A stretch of 64,000 nt of DNA, taken from positions 3,658,001-3,722,000 of the forward strand of contig OY751491.1 of NCBI GenBank assembly GCA_963565915.1, written 5' to 3'. How positions within the stretch are numbered: position 1 is the first letter of the stretch; each line of letters begins with the position of its first letter. Below the pieces are notes generated by a model, which was not told the origin of the DNA, did no database searches, and was given only the letters and a program-made list of their open reading frames with translations. Positions 32,605 through 44,184 of this stretch are shown piece by piece. The stretch is from Entoloma clypeatum. Lineage: Eukaryota > Basidiomycota > Agaricomycetes > Agaricales > Entolomataceae. Position numbers and translations under genes: made by a program.

Positions 32605-33578
32605 CAAAAAACTACTTTTGCTGTTTCTTGTTAGATACCCCCTCCGTCTCCTCGTTCCACTCTGATCCAGATTCCTCATCCGCTTCTTTGTTTCTTCTTT
32701 TTCTTTTTCTTCCTCTTCTTCTTCTACCTCCTTTGCCAACTCCTCCAATACCCTATCATATTCCTCCGCATCCTCATCCTTGTCAGATTCTTCCTCCGAA
32801 ACCTCGGACTTCCCCCTCCACACAATAACCATCAGAAGCTCCTTAATTTCCCACAGCTCCTTCAACTCCGCCTTTATCAACCGCATCTCCCTTATCATGC
32901 TTTTGAGCCCTTTGACCACCTCCATGCCAATGACCACCTCCGGCGGACCAAACCCCTCTGGCATGACATCCGCTTCCTCCGACACTGTGGCCATCCGCGA
33001 TCCCTCCGCAGTCCCCTCTCCCTTGGACGATCCCGCCTTCGCGTTCTTCGTTGCACCACCTGCCACCTTGGTCTTTCCGACCCTCACCGCCTTGGTCATC
33101 CTCCGCTTCACCTCTGACTCCGCTTCTGCTCCCATTCTGCAGCTTCGTTTCAGATGCTGGCACCGCCAGCACGACGAAGCATTGTCATTCCTAAGGAACA
33201 AGTTAATAACAAAGTGTATAAAGAAAAAGAGAGAACTTACTCCAATGGCCAAAAGCACAAGTCCCCCGCTTTCAAGCAGAAGGTGCAATCCTCTTTTCCC
33301 TGCTCGTAACTCGCAGGCATATCCTTGAACACCCCCTGCAGCTTGACTTTCTTCACCTCTGCATCCGCACCCGCAACCGGCTCCTTCACCTTCGCTTTCT
33401 CTGCCTTCCTCTCTGCTCATTTCCACTCTTCCACCGCCCTGTTTGCCTCTGCGTGCTCTGCTTCTTCCTTCACGTGCTCCTCTGCCTCCTGCAGCTTCCT
33501 CTCCAACTCCTCAGTGACCTTCTTCTGGTGCTTCCTTTCAGCACAGAGAGCGGCAAGGGGTGAGTTCTCAGCGGACAT
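32596..33578 (-). pseudogene. Antisense accessory gene of D: coiled coil plus Zn2Cys6-spaced cysteines
   Basis: ATG at 33578 (MSAENSPLAAL), exon 1 to 33241, a 50-bp GT-AG intron 33240-33191, exon 2 to the stop at 32596; about 310 codons. Residues 15-60 are heptad-like (KKVTEELERKLQEAEE). The splice joins CTFCLKAGDLC to CWRCQHLKRSC, giving C-x2-C-x6-C-x11-C-x2-C-x6-C, the fungal Zn2Cys6 spacing, although the first loop lacks the usual basic residues. A basic stretch and an acidic coiled-coil tail follow. A TGA at 33417-33419 replaces a probable Arg. It converges with the pol of D, overlapping by 9 bp. Its role is unknown. Confidence 0.7.
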
Positions 33579-33708
33579 AGCAGATAGGCGACGGGATACA
33601 TGTTGTGGTTGGGTGACAAGAGAGAAAAATCACGCACAAGCTTTTCAACCAATGGTCACATGGGTTACCTCATCTGGGCCTCAGGGTTCGGCCCTAAGAG
33701 GGAAATAC

Positions 33709-34031
33709 TGTCATAACCATACGATTTATATCTGACTCATCCGACAACTCCGACGATTCATCTGATCCAACATCCGCTCCGATGATATTCTATTTACATT
33801 TGATTATACTTCTACTACATAACATCTCAACCATACTACAAGTAGACATATGTTATTCACTTTTCATTTGCTACTCTCCATACTCTGAATGTTCCGATGG
33901 TCAACTCCGATATCAGCACATCACTTGTAGTAATACTGATCATTCTAGTTTACTATAAATAGTGTACCAAACCTGTCATAGAACCTCAGTTCAAATATCA
34001 TACATTACACCTCATTTGCATCCGTCTCCAC
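33709..34031 (+). repeat. 3' LTR of D, first half
   Basis: TGTCATAACCATACG follows the purine tract. A TATA-like CTATAAATAG lies near 33955. The LTR stops at GTCTCCAC (34024-34031), the 8-bp target duplication of the hAT-like terminus. Homologous DNA at 41423-41100 (minus) runs on without the break. Confidence 0.87.
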
Positions 34032-34164
34032 TAGTGTTTGAGGGTTCGGTTCGGTTCGGTTTTTTGCCTCCGAGGCACATAGACCACTCAGGACCGGTCC
34101 ATCGGACCCATGGACAGTGGACCAAACCAGTTTGGTCACTTGATTAATTATACATGGGGCTAAA
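34032..34164 (+). mobile_element. hAT-like element, the other terminus
   Basis: TAGTGTTTGAGGGTTCGGTT follows GTCTCCAC. Subterminal GACCGGTCC and TGGTCC/GGACCA motifs resemble those after 18726. Both termini point to the right in the window, so they cannot bound one element in the present arrangement. Confidence 0.72.
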
Positions 34165-34379
34165 TATATATATGAGTTGTATGTAATGTCAGTTGGGGTG
34201 GCCATTGGGCATGAATGGAGGGTGTTGGGCATGTTGGGCGTGAGTCTGCGCCATTGGGCGCGATTCGGCAGCATTGGGTGCAAGTGGATGGCATTGGGCG
34301 CGAGAATGGGGCTGTTGGGGGGCGAGAATGGAGGCTGTTGGGCACATCCGGCATGAGTTGAGGCTGTTGGGCACGAGTG
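34165..34379 (-). repeat. CGCCCAAC-type minisatellite, reverse copy
   Basis: Minus-strand units such as CTCGTGCCCAACAGCC and CTCGCGCCCAATGCC. It is the same kind of array as 20220-20523. The first five minus-strand bases after F' (34379-34375) are CACTC, equal to the target sequence on the far side of F. Confidence 0.8.
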
Positions 34380-36128
34380 TCTTGAGAATGTTGTGTAGGG
34401 TTGTAGCCTAGTGTTTGACAACGCGCGTGAATCACGCAGACAGACACCCAGTGTGGGTGGGAGTAGTAGGTTGTATTAGCATAGCCACGAGTTCAATATA
34501 TGAACTCTATTATTCCGCATATGATATGAATGCGGTAACCACTTGGCTTGCTCCATTACTCCAACACTCCCCCTCAAGCCGAGTGTCCCAGGCCCATATA
34601 TCTGAGGAAAGTGCCTTTGTCAGAATGTCCGCGACATTCTGTGGGTCCCTGACATCCATCACATTGATGATGTCTTCTTTCACTTTGTCACATATCCAAT
34701 GATACCTCAGCTCGATATGCTTCGTTCGACAATGGAATTTCGGATTTGTCGCCAAGGTGAGTGATCCATCATTATCTCCTAATAGCAGGACCACGTGTTG
34801 GTTGAACCCTAATTCCCCATAAAGGTTCAGTAACCACACAGCCTCATGGCCGGCTTCCGACAGTGCAACATATTCCGCTTCTGTTGTCGAAAATGCGATT
34901 ATCGTTTGCTTTCGTGACCCCCACGTAACGGCGCCTCCAAACAAAATGAAGACATATCCGCTTGTCGAATGTTGTTCGAATTGATTTGCATATCCAGCAT
35001 CAGAATACCCGTAGAACAGATCATCCTCTTGTAGCTGAGCAGGGACTGCACTGTAAGTTATGCCATAGTCCCTAGTCCCTGCTAAATAACGAAGGACTTT
35101 CTTCTCCGCGGAATAGTGTGCCACACTCGGGTTTGTAGTGTAGGCACTCAGCCGATCACGGCATACGCAATATCTGGCCGTGTAGCTGTTGCAAGATACT
35201 GGAGTGAGCCAACAAGGGATGCATATGAATTGCTATGATCGCCGTTCATTCCCTCCAGGTTAGGTACGAGGTTTGCCTTTGGGTCCATAGGCATTTTGAC
35301 AGGGCTCGCATTCTCTAGACCATGCTGTTTAAGCAAATTTTTGATGTATTGTTTTTGGGAAATGGTTAGTGTTCCGTCGCGTTGGGTGATCTCGATGCCG
35401 ACGATCTTGGTTGGCTCCCCCATATCGGTGAGCTCGAAAATCCCTTCAAGTTTGTGCCGTAACCTTATCATTACATTGTCCGCTTTAGCAAACAAAAGTA
35501 AATCGTCAACCCACACTGTTACGATTTCAAGACCGCTGTTTTTTCGGCGTGTATACGTGCACGGATCGCTGACCAGCGGTTTAAAGTCTATCACGCGGAG
35601 TCTACTGTCCAGCATGGAATTCCATTCCCTTCCGGATTGCTTTAGTCCATATATAGTTTTTCGGAGGCGGCACACTCGTCCAGTGCCATCGTCGTATCCT
35701 TCCGGCTGTTTCATATAAACCATCTCATTCAGTATGCCGTTCAGATATGCACCCTTTACGTCCATTTGCTGAACAATGAGGTTCATGTTCGGTACCAATG
35801 CCAGAATCGCACGGATTGTCTCCAGCCGTACAACAGGTGAATAAGTTTCGTTATAGTCAAAACCTGGGCGCTGAGAGCATCCTTTCGCCACTAGACGTGC
35901 TTTGTACTTCACAAGCTCCCCCTGCTTGTTGTACTTCTTCAATAGGACCCATTTGTTTGCTATCGGAATTTTGTCTGGTGGTTTCTCCACCAACTCCCAA
36001 GTTCCCATCGCCGACAATTGATCAAGCTCGGTTTGGACTGCTTTCTCCCACTCCGGCCACTCTTGTGAATTCCTCGTGTCCTTCAAACTTGCACATTGAT
36101 CGCCATTGTAGGCAACTCCGAATATGCC
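34380..36128 (-). mobile_element. Copia F', 3' part with complete 3' LTR
   Basis: 3' LTR 34566-34380 (187 bp), then RNase H (35124-34510) and RT (36086-35148), letter-identical to F. F' stops at the E' insertion, with ATGCC (36124-36128) being the complement of GGCAT. Unlike F it retains the whole 3' LTR and its flank. Its gag, protease and integrase are absent beyond E'. Confidence 0.93.
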
Positions 36129-39100
36129 TGTTACGGACTCTACGGTATGCGGATGATGTCATCACTTTTACTTATCGGCCTGACTCGGCGCCCTCTTACG
36201 AGCTTACTCGCCTCACCAGAAGCCCGACAGGAGGAGCTAAGTCCTCGAGACAGTATCAATTTTACACTCATCCAGCAGTACATCGAATCGGAGATCCGTC
36301 GCATCTTACAACAGGTGCTTGACGAAGAACTAGACAACGACGAGCATCGCCCCCATGGCGAGATAGCAGAGAGCATCCATCTTGCTCGACAACACCAGAT
36401 CGCGCGTTACAACGCCCGACAGAACAAACTCGAAAGCTTTCGCGTTCGCGTTCAAGAAGGACCTCAGACAGGTCGGATCACAGAGATCAGAGAGTTTATC
36501 GGTGTCCAGACAACTGTTATCAGAAGATTGATTAGGACGCTCACATCGAGACGTCCCAGAGCCACATCATCACGTCTTACTTGAAAGAACAGATCTACGC
36601 CCACTTCACCACCGGCGAGCAACAGATCGAGTACAACCGTTGGGCACGAAACGAGAGACTTGACCCATTCTCGCAACCAACAGACGTGCAGGAACAGAGA
36701 TTCCTTAGAGATCTACAGAGGAAATACCCCGAACGTTTTGCCACCAATTCCGCCGACGAGTCCCCTGACGAATTTGCTTTTGATTCCACACAGTCAGACA
36801 TTGAACAGACGCCTAGAACAAGGACTCATTTTCAACCCTTACCTGTATCCCGAACCCCATCTTCATCCCAACAATCCAACTCCTCTTCTCCTCCGCAGAC
36901 TCTAAACATGGCAGAAGCTCTGGCAGTACAAACAATGGATACATCCAAGGTCATCAAGGATCCTGGGATGTTCAAGGACAGACACACCTTTGACGAGTGG
37001 TGGAAAGCCACCAAACTATACATCAGGTTCCAGAAGAGCCTCACAGACGATCAGAAGATTCTTGCGGTGCTATCCCGCATGATGGAAGGGTCCGGCAGGC
37101 ACTGGGCCAGTAACAAGTTAGATGCTCTTGCTGTTGACAACGAGAACATCACCTGGCTAGGCTTCTCCGATGATATCGCCACACGATTCTCCATCGCCAA
37201 CAAATCGGTTGCTGCCAAAGCAAGACTCGAAGTCCTGAGACAAGAGAAACGCACTGTTGATGAATTCTTGGACGAATTCGAAGAGCTCTTGAAGCCGTCA
37301 AACCTTGGCGAAGAAACTGGGAAATACATCCTAGAAAAGAATGTCAACCGCAGAATCTCTGAACAAGTGGCGAGTGATGGCAAGATGTACTCCGAGTACG
37401 CAAAGGAGATCTGAAACAAGGGACGACAGATGGAAGGACATGCACTGGTCATCTGAGGTGGCGACATGCGCACCGGATCGGGTACCACTTATGGTGGTCA
37501 GGGCAAAGCCATGGAGATCGACAAAGCAGGGGTAGCCCATTGCTACAACTGTCAACGCTTCGGTCACCTTGCTAAGGACTGCAGCGCTCCAAAGAAAAAA
37601 GATGGTCGCAAGTGTTTCAACTGTGACCAAGAAGGCCATATTGTGCGTAACTGCTGCAAGCCGAAGAAGAACTCTGGAAGGGTTAGGAAGGTGTCTGAAG
37701 AAGATGCCGAGAAAGATGAAACCACAATCTTAGAAGCCAATGAGAAGGATTTTCCCGAAGGGTCCGATTAAACGACGCTAAGTCGTGACCCCTATCTATT
37801 AAACGGACTTGCTTGCCCTGTATGACTGCAGACAATAGAACCTATGTCATCCCTGCCAAGCGAGCCGCTGCATCAACTAAGATTGTGAAGGGAGACAAAC
37901 CTCCGAAACGACGAGAAATCAGGCTGTTAGCTCAGCTCAAGACACGACGAGGACCAAAGGTCATTCGACCTGAGGTTGATAGTGGATGTGAACGCACATG
38001 CATCCATCCCAGAATAGTACGCAAACAGAACCTCCCTACGCGAGGAATACCGTCCATAGCAATTCTAAATGCAGATGGATCACCAAATTGACAACAGAGA
38101 GCGAACCAACTTGCCAAAGTCAAGCTGGATTTGGGAACACATCAGGAAACCATGGAAGCGATGGTGCTGGACATTGGGAGAACAGACATGCTCTTGGGAC
38201 ATGACTGGTTGGTACACCACAACCCTACGATCAATTGGATAACCGGCGCTGTAACATTCAACCGGTGTCCAACTACATGCCGAACCAAACATTCGGATTT
38301 CAGGGTTAACCTTGATGGTCGCAAACACCGGGTTCGCATGGTCGAAGTACGCGACAAAGATGCACCAAAGAAGTCGAATCAGAAATGGAAACCTGGAGAC
38401 CCTATCTTGGAAGCCGTCACTCCCTCAAGGAGGGACTATTCTTGAAACGATTGGAATCAGAAGATGTGGTACATATGGAGATGTTCACGGAGGAACGATT
38501 CTTTGAAGGGGGTGAAACATCTGATTCCATCAAAATTGGAAACATCACGACCATTGAAAATCCGTGGATCGCACGCATCAAGGGCTCAAACCGCATGGAG
38601 ACAGAAGTAGCCCAGGGTCTAAAGAAGAATCCTCATTGGTATCAACAGGAAAACAGCATCACATATGCAGGCGAACGAGTCTATGTTCCACCAGACCCAC
38701 AACTGCATCAGGAACTGATGTTTGAATCACACAATGCACCAGTGGCTGGACATCCAGGACAATAACGGACGCATGAACTCCTCACTCGTACCTACTGGTG
38801 GCCTACTATCCTGCATGATGTGAAGAAGTACGTAAAGGGTTGTGACACCTGTCAATGCAACAAGATCAACAGACAGAAACGGCATGCTCCACTACATCCC
38901 CATGCAGCACCAAGTCATCCATGGGAGGACATAGGGATTGATGTTGTGGGACTGATACCAGAGTCCGATGGAAAGAATGCGATTTTGGTCATCACGGACA
39001 GACATTCAAAGATGCTCCATCTCATTCTGACAACCGTGGAATTATCGGCTGAAGGATTAGCCAAGATCTATCGGGATCAGATATGGAAACTTCATGGGAT

Positions 39101-40927
39101 TCCCAAGAAAATCATCAGTGACAGAGGACCACAGTTAGCCGCGAAGTTCATGGAGATACTTTGCCGCATGTTAGGAATCAAAAGGAACCTGTCCACCGCA
39201 TACCATCCACAGACCGATGGACAGGCCGAACGATCGCATCAAGAGACAGAAGTGTTCTTACGAAACTTCGTTAACCATCTGCAAGATGATTGGGCTGAAT
39301 GGATCGCAATTGCTGAATTCCAGTACAATGACAAAGAACATCAGGCGACGAAGCACACACCATTTTATCTCAACTATGGCTTACACCCTTTGAAGGGAGA
39401 ACTTGTGTTGGAAGACACCAATCTGGCTGCCAACGACTTCTTGAAAAAACTCAAACAGGCACGAGAAGAAGCCAATGCAGCCCTGAAACAAGCACAGGAT
39501 CAGATGAAGAAGACAGTTGATACACGACGGAGTCCGTCTCGGAACTACCGCATCGGAGACAAGGTGTGGCTGGAAGGGACTAACATCAGGACTAACCGTC
39601 CCTCGAAGAAACTCGATGCACTCCGACATGGACCATTCAAAGTCCTAGAAAAGAAAGGGGCTAGCGCGTACCTTCTTGATCTTCCAAAGACTTGGAAAAT
39701 GATTCACCCTGTGTTCAATGAGACCCTGTTGTCACCCTACGAAACCCCGAAGTATGCCATCCAGAAGAAGAAACCAGCCCCTGATCCGATCATTGTCGAA
39801 GGACGAGAAGAGTACCATGTGTCCACAATCCTAGACTCTCAAAAGTTCCGTGGAAAGATCCAGTACCTCGTCCAGTGGGAAGGATATGGCCCAGAAGAGA
39901 ACACATGGGAACCTCGAGCTAATGTTCAAAACGCTCAAGATTTGATCTGTGATTTCCATTGGCAGAACCCGTCTCGTCCACAATAAAAGACAAGCTCTCA
40001 AAACCCATGGCAGTATCGACCTCATCAGTCAACCACCCACCGAGTTCCCCGCTCTAGTCTTTTCCCTGCCCAATATAGCCACCCTGTTCTTCTTCTATCT
40101 CTCAACCATCCTCGCCGCCATGTCAAACACCATTGTTACCTCCACCTCCACCACCGACATCAACCCCGCCATCGCCGCCCTTATGAACGAAGCACTCTCC
40201 ATGAGAGACCAAATCCATGCCCTCGAAACTTCCCTTGCCGACCTCCTTCATCGCCAGATGAATATCCGACTTCATTCACTGTCCAACCTCCCTGTTGCCC
40301 CGACTCCCGAAGAAAAACAAATCCTCGGAAATTACACCAGCACCCTTGTCATCAAAAATCGACGTGTTCGACTGGCCATCAAGGGCCTTGAACTCGCCGT
40401 AGCCATCAACAAGGAGTTGATATACGATTGGAGCCTCAAGGAGAGTCCAAACTGGTCCGATCCTAGCAATAACGAGGGATGGGGACAATGACTCTGTGAG
40501 GACACAGAGCTTGGAGAGGGGAACATGTTACAGACTCTATGGTATGTGGACAATGTCATCACTTTTACTTATCGGCCCGACTCGGCGCCCTCTTACGAGC
40601 TTACTATGTCTAATGTCTACTTTCACAACCTTCGATTCTCAGTCTGACTCACTACCTTTACTTTGTCAGCCCCTTTAGTATACCTTGTTCCCACGCTGAC
40701 TCGCTTTCCGCAGTCAGCTTACTTATTGTACATAGCCTTCCGCAGTCGCCTTACTCATGCGCACTGCCTTCTGCAGTACTGACTTATCCGCTACCGCCTA
40801 TAGTCAGTACTTATATAAACCTCTTGTACTAGAGTAGATTCCTTAGATTTAGCAATCACATTGCTCTTCGCCTTTCCACTTCCTGCATACTCTGCCCAAA
40901 CCTTGGAACGGTTTGTTAAGCATAACA
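34504..40927 (-). repeat. Right arm of the palindrome
   Basis: Exact reverse complement of 23357-29780 as judged from all mirrored reading frames. Beyond 40927 the expected F integrase sequence is missing; a D-family LTR follows immediately. Confidence 0.97.
36129..40927 (+). mobile_element. Ty3/gypsy derivative E', right copy
   Basis: Identical to E. Truncated 5' LTR 36129-36208, gag 36212-37771, protease 37813-38445, zinc domain 38385-38765, integrase with chromodomain 38820-39986, extra ORF (likely 40120-40491), 3' LTR 40526-40927. The same two TGA codons are at 37412-37414 and 37454-37456. RT and RNase H are absent. The outer flank is TAGTGGAGG, not the expected ATGCC, so the target duplication is lost on this side. 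Confidence 0.93.
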
Positions 40928-41423
40928 TAGTGGAGGAGCGGATGCGATAGATACAACCTCTGGCAGAAAGGACCTGGCTTCAACTTGTGCGTTGCGCCCC
41001 ACTCTTTGACATGGTCCTTGATTTCGGATTGGCGGATGTCAGATGAGCAGATGAGCGGATGAGCGGAGGTGACAGAGAGAATGTTCAAAGGCAAGTGGAG
41101 GCGGATGTGAATGAGGTGTAACATATGATATTTGAACTGAGGTTCTACGACAGGTTTGGTACATTATTTATAGTAAACTAGAATGATCAGTATTACTATA
41201 AGTGATCTGCAGATATCGGAGTTGACCATCGGAACATTCGGAGTATGGAGAGTAGCAAATGAAAAGTGAACAACATATGTCTACTCGTAAGTATGGTTGA
41301 GATGTTACGTAGTAGAGAAATAATCAATATAAATAGAATCTCGTCGGAGCGGATGTCGGATCGGATGAGTCGTCGGAGTCATCGGATGAGTCGGATATGA
41401 ATTGTATGGTTATGGTTATGACA
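40928..41423 (-). repeat. D-family LTR, truncated by E'
   Basis: Starts TGTCATAACCATAACC on the minus strand at 41423, after a purine tract. It is homologous first to 33709-34031 and then to 18725-18497, so it shows what the uninterrupted LTR looks like. It is cut at 40928 where E' begins. Confidence 0.85.
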
Positions 41424-41553
41424 GTATTTCCCTCTTAGGGCCGAACCCTGAGGCCCAGATGAGGTAATCCACATGACCGTTGGTTGAAAAGCTTGTGTGT
41501 GATTTTTCTCTCTTGTCACCCAACCACAACATCTAACCCATCGCCTATCCACT

Positions 41554-41770
41554 ATGTCTGCTGAAAACTCACCCCTCGCCGCTCTCCGTGCTGAAATGGA
41601 GCGCCAGAAGAAGGTCACCGAGGAGTTGGAGAGGAAGCTGCAGGAGGCAGAGGAGCGCGCGGAGGCGAAAAGGGCGGCGAAAGAGTGAGATGAGCAGAGA
41701 GGAAGGCAGAGAAGACAAAGGCGAAGGAGCCGGTTGCGGAGCGTGCTCGAGCCTTGGGGCATGTTGGTGG
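41554..41770 (+). pseudogene. Fragment of the antisense accessory gene (second copy)
   Basis: ATG at 41554 gives MSAENSPLAALRAEMERQKK then VTEELERKLQEAEERAEAKR, the same N-terminus as the gene at 33578. A small deletion around 41686 shifts the frame, and similarity ends near 41745. It lies just upstream, in antisense, of the LTR at 41423-40928, as in element D, so the arrangement belongs to the family. Confidence 0.75.
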
Positions 41771-42593
41771 TAACTGGAAGAAACCTTTGAAGCCGCTCAT
41801 CTCCGTTAAATAACCGAGACCACATGACCTTGTTTATTTTCTCGCGGTCTTCCATGGGTGTCAGACCTAAGAGGGGAATACTGTTATATCCGTCTCCGAA
41901 TCTCTGATCCACTCCGATCATCCTCCGACATTCCGGACATCCGTTACCTCCGCATCTCCGCATGTTGCCATCATGCATTTCATATTCATAACTCCATGCC
42001 TTTATGCATTTCATATTCATATTCCCATTTACTTATGCACCGCCTTTTCCACATGGTCCGCTAACCGACATCTCTGATGTTTGTTACAGTCGCTGGCAAC
42101 TTACGCCACAACTCCGGACCTACTCCGACCATCTCCATAAAGTAATCACATTTAGATATTTAAGCTTGTACCATACCTGTAGTTCCTCAGTTCAAATATC
42201 AACAAAGTTCACTCCTCTACTCTCGTTTCATGCCAGAGATTCTCGCCGTGGTACAATACGCCGACGACATCATCATCTATTGCTCTTCTTCCATCGTTAC
42301 CCTTCGACAAGCTCAGTACTGTGTCCGAGTCACAACCCCGATGTCGTCCGATCACTTCCACGTCAGCATGTCCCTCACCAAGATCTCTCCGAGAACCTCC
42401 ACACCTCCGACCTCTCCTCTGACCTCCTGAAATTGGGACACCTCATCCAACAATGGTGGCGCAACACATATGTTGAAGCCACGTCCCTCCCCTTTGTCGT
42501 TCCTCCGCATTTCCGGAGTTCCGCTCTGGTCCCAGTATTCTGTCCGACCTCCGACGGACTCCGACGAAGCTCCGACGTTTCATGTACTTAACA
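41771..42593 (+). mobile_element. 3' end of another gypsy element with its LTR
   Basis: A short coding tail (41745-41790, NWKKPLKPLISVK), a purine tract AAGAGGGGAATAC and an LTR from TGTTATATCC (41882) to GTACTTAACA (42593), 712 bp. A TATA-like ATATTTAAGC lies near 42155. The LTR end abuts the deaminase-like gene, so the element inserted into it. Confidence 0.6.
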
Positions 42594-43726
42594 ATGACCT
42601 CCTTTCTTAACACCCCCCCAAAGTGTTCGTTCATATAATCAACATTGGCATCCGGAAGCCACTCAGGTAGGCTGCACGCTGTGGCCGTTGAATAAGAGCC
42701 TTTTACAATTAATGTTTTGGGGTTTTTCCCCTCGGTTGCGAAGTACTTGAGCAACACGGAACAGGTTGGACAACATCTCTTGGATATACCAATGATCCGC
42801 CCAAACTTCTGGGTGAAGGAATCAGATTATACAGTAAAAGTAATAAAATGACAGAACACCTCTCTGTCCTGGAATTCCAGGTCGGCTGAATGCGCAATGT
42901 GGCTGGCGAGATCGATTGTACAATGTAATGTGCCAGTAAAGCCCTTCCTGGAGTCTAATTCACTGAGCCTCTGGAAGAATGTTGCGCCACGTACGAGCAC
43001 TTGGATTATTATGTTGAGCCTCGAGAACCCAGCTTGGGCATCGCTGAGGGAACAACTAGGTTCCTTCAATTTGTAGACAATTGAAAGTATCTCCTGCGTG
43101 TAGGTGTTCCAGATAGGTTGGAGCTGGTACTTTTCTTTCGCTAGATCCTGTGCTGCAGTCAAGAGCTTCTCACGCTCTGACGTGCTCATTCTGTCTCTGG
43201 CAAAAATTTCCGAAGCAGTTTGAAAGTGTTTGGCGACTCGCAGTGCCTCTCCAGGTTGCAAGGTTGTCCCCGTGGTCAAAAAAGAAAGAATCTGTGTATT
43301 GCTCATAACAGGAGCCCCCCCAGTATGCTGGGGAAAGGATGGTGAGTTTGTAAGCAATTCCTGCCATGAGAGCATCTCCTTCATAATATCTGGCTCTGCG
43401 TGAAAATGCGGGTCCATGACAAATGCAACCAGGGTCTCTGTGGATTCAAAATAAAGCAGTATTAGTCTCAACCAGCCCATGTATAACTTCCACATTGGCT
43501 GTGGCCGACCATTTCTGGTAACACCCAGCTGGATCCCCATAAATTCGATATCTTGTTCCTCCATCCCACCCACTCCGGGTTCCTCTGCAACCTCTGCCCG
43601 GCGATGATCTGCGAGAAAAGTTCTGAGAATCTGGAAATGATTTGCAATGGCAGAACCTCTGAGTATTCACATCAAAGCATTCCCATACACTACAACACAC
43701 TCCAAGTTGGTTTCGGAGTGGTCCGC

Positions 43727-44184
43727 TGTTATGGATTCGCTATCCATGGCATTGATCGCTCAGACGCTCAGACAAGATACAAGACATAGAGGCCTTATCT
43801 GATTAATGGCCAGTTTCATCTTATCTATTGGTTTCATGCTTACTATTCACTTTTATATCATTCGGACCCCGGCCTCCGCTTACTCACTACAGTATGGTCA
43901 TCATTACCATACCTAGATGGTTACTCTCACACATCCTTGACATCGTGTTACTTATTGGACTATACTTAGATACTCTGACTCGCGCCGCAGCAGTTACCAT
44001 AGATACCTACTCCAGGTCCGCTTCTGGAGTCAGACCAGAACCGCTCTAGAGTCATCTTGACCTTCTAGTATATATAGGGTACATACATTGCATGTATTCC
44101 CCAGATCTAGCAATCACCTTGGTATCCACCTTTGCTACTTAAGCCTCTCTGCCTAAGCATCGCATGGGTTTGTCAACCATAACA
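43727..44184 (+). repeat. Solo LTR, relative of E's LTR
   Basis: TGTTATGG..CCATAACA termini, 458 bp, flanked by perfect TCCGC duplications (43722-43726 and 44185-44189). On the minus strand it aligns with the E LTR around GGCAGAG and GTGATTGCTARATCT. It interrupts the deaminase-like gene between NLYCA and DHSETNLE. LTR-LTR recombination has removed the internal part. Confidence 0.93.

Larger units (their letters stand above)
29781..34031 (+). mobile_element. Ty3/gypsy element D, 5'-truncated
   Basis: Starts abruptly in the region before RT and carries RT, RNase H, integrase and chromodomain to 32604. An antisense gene (33578-32596), a polypurine tract AAGAGGGAAATAC (33696-33708) and the first half of the 3' LTR (33709-34031) follow. 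The LTR is cut by a hAT-like terminus; its other half is at 18497-18725. Catalytic motifs of RT and integrase are both altered. Confidence 0.88.
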
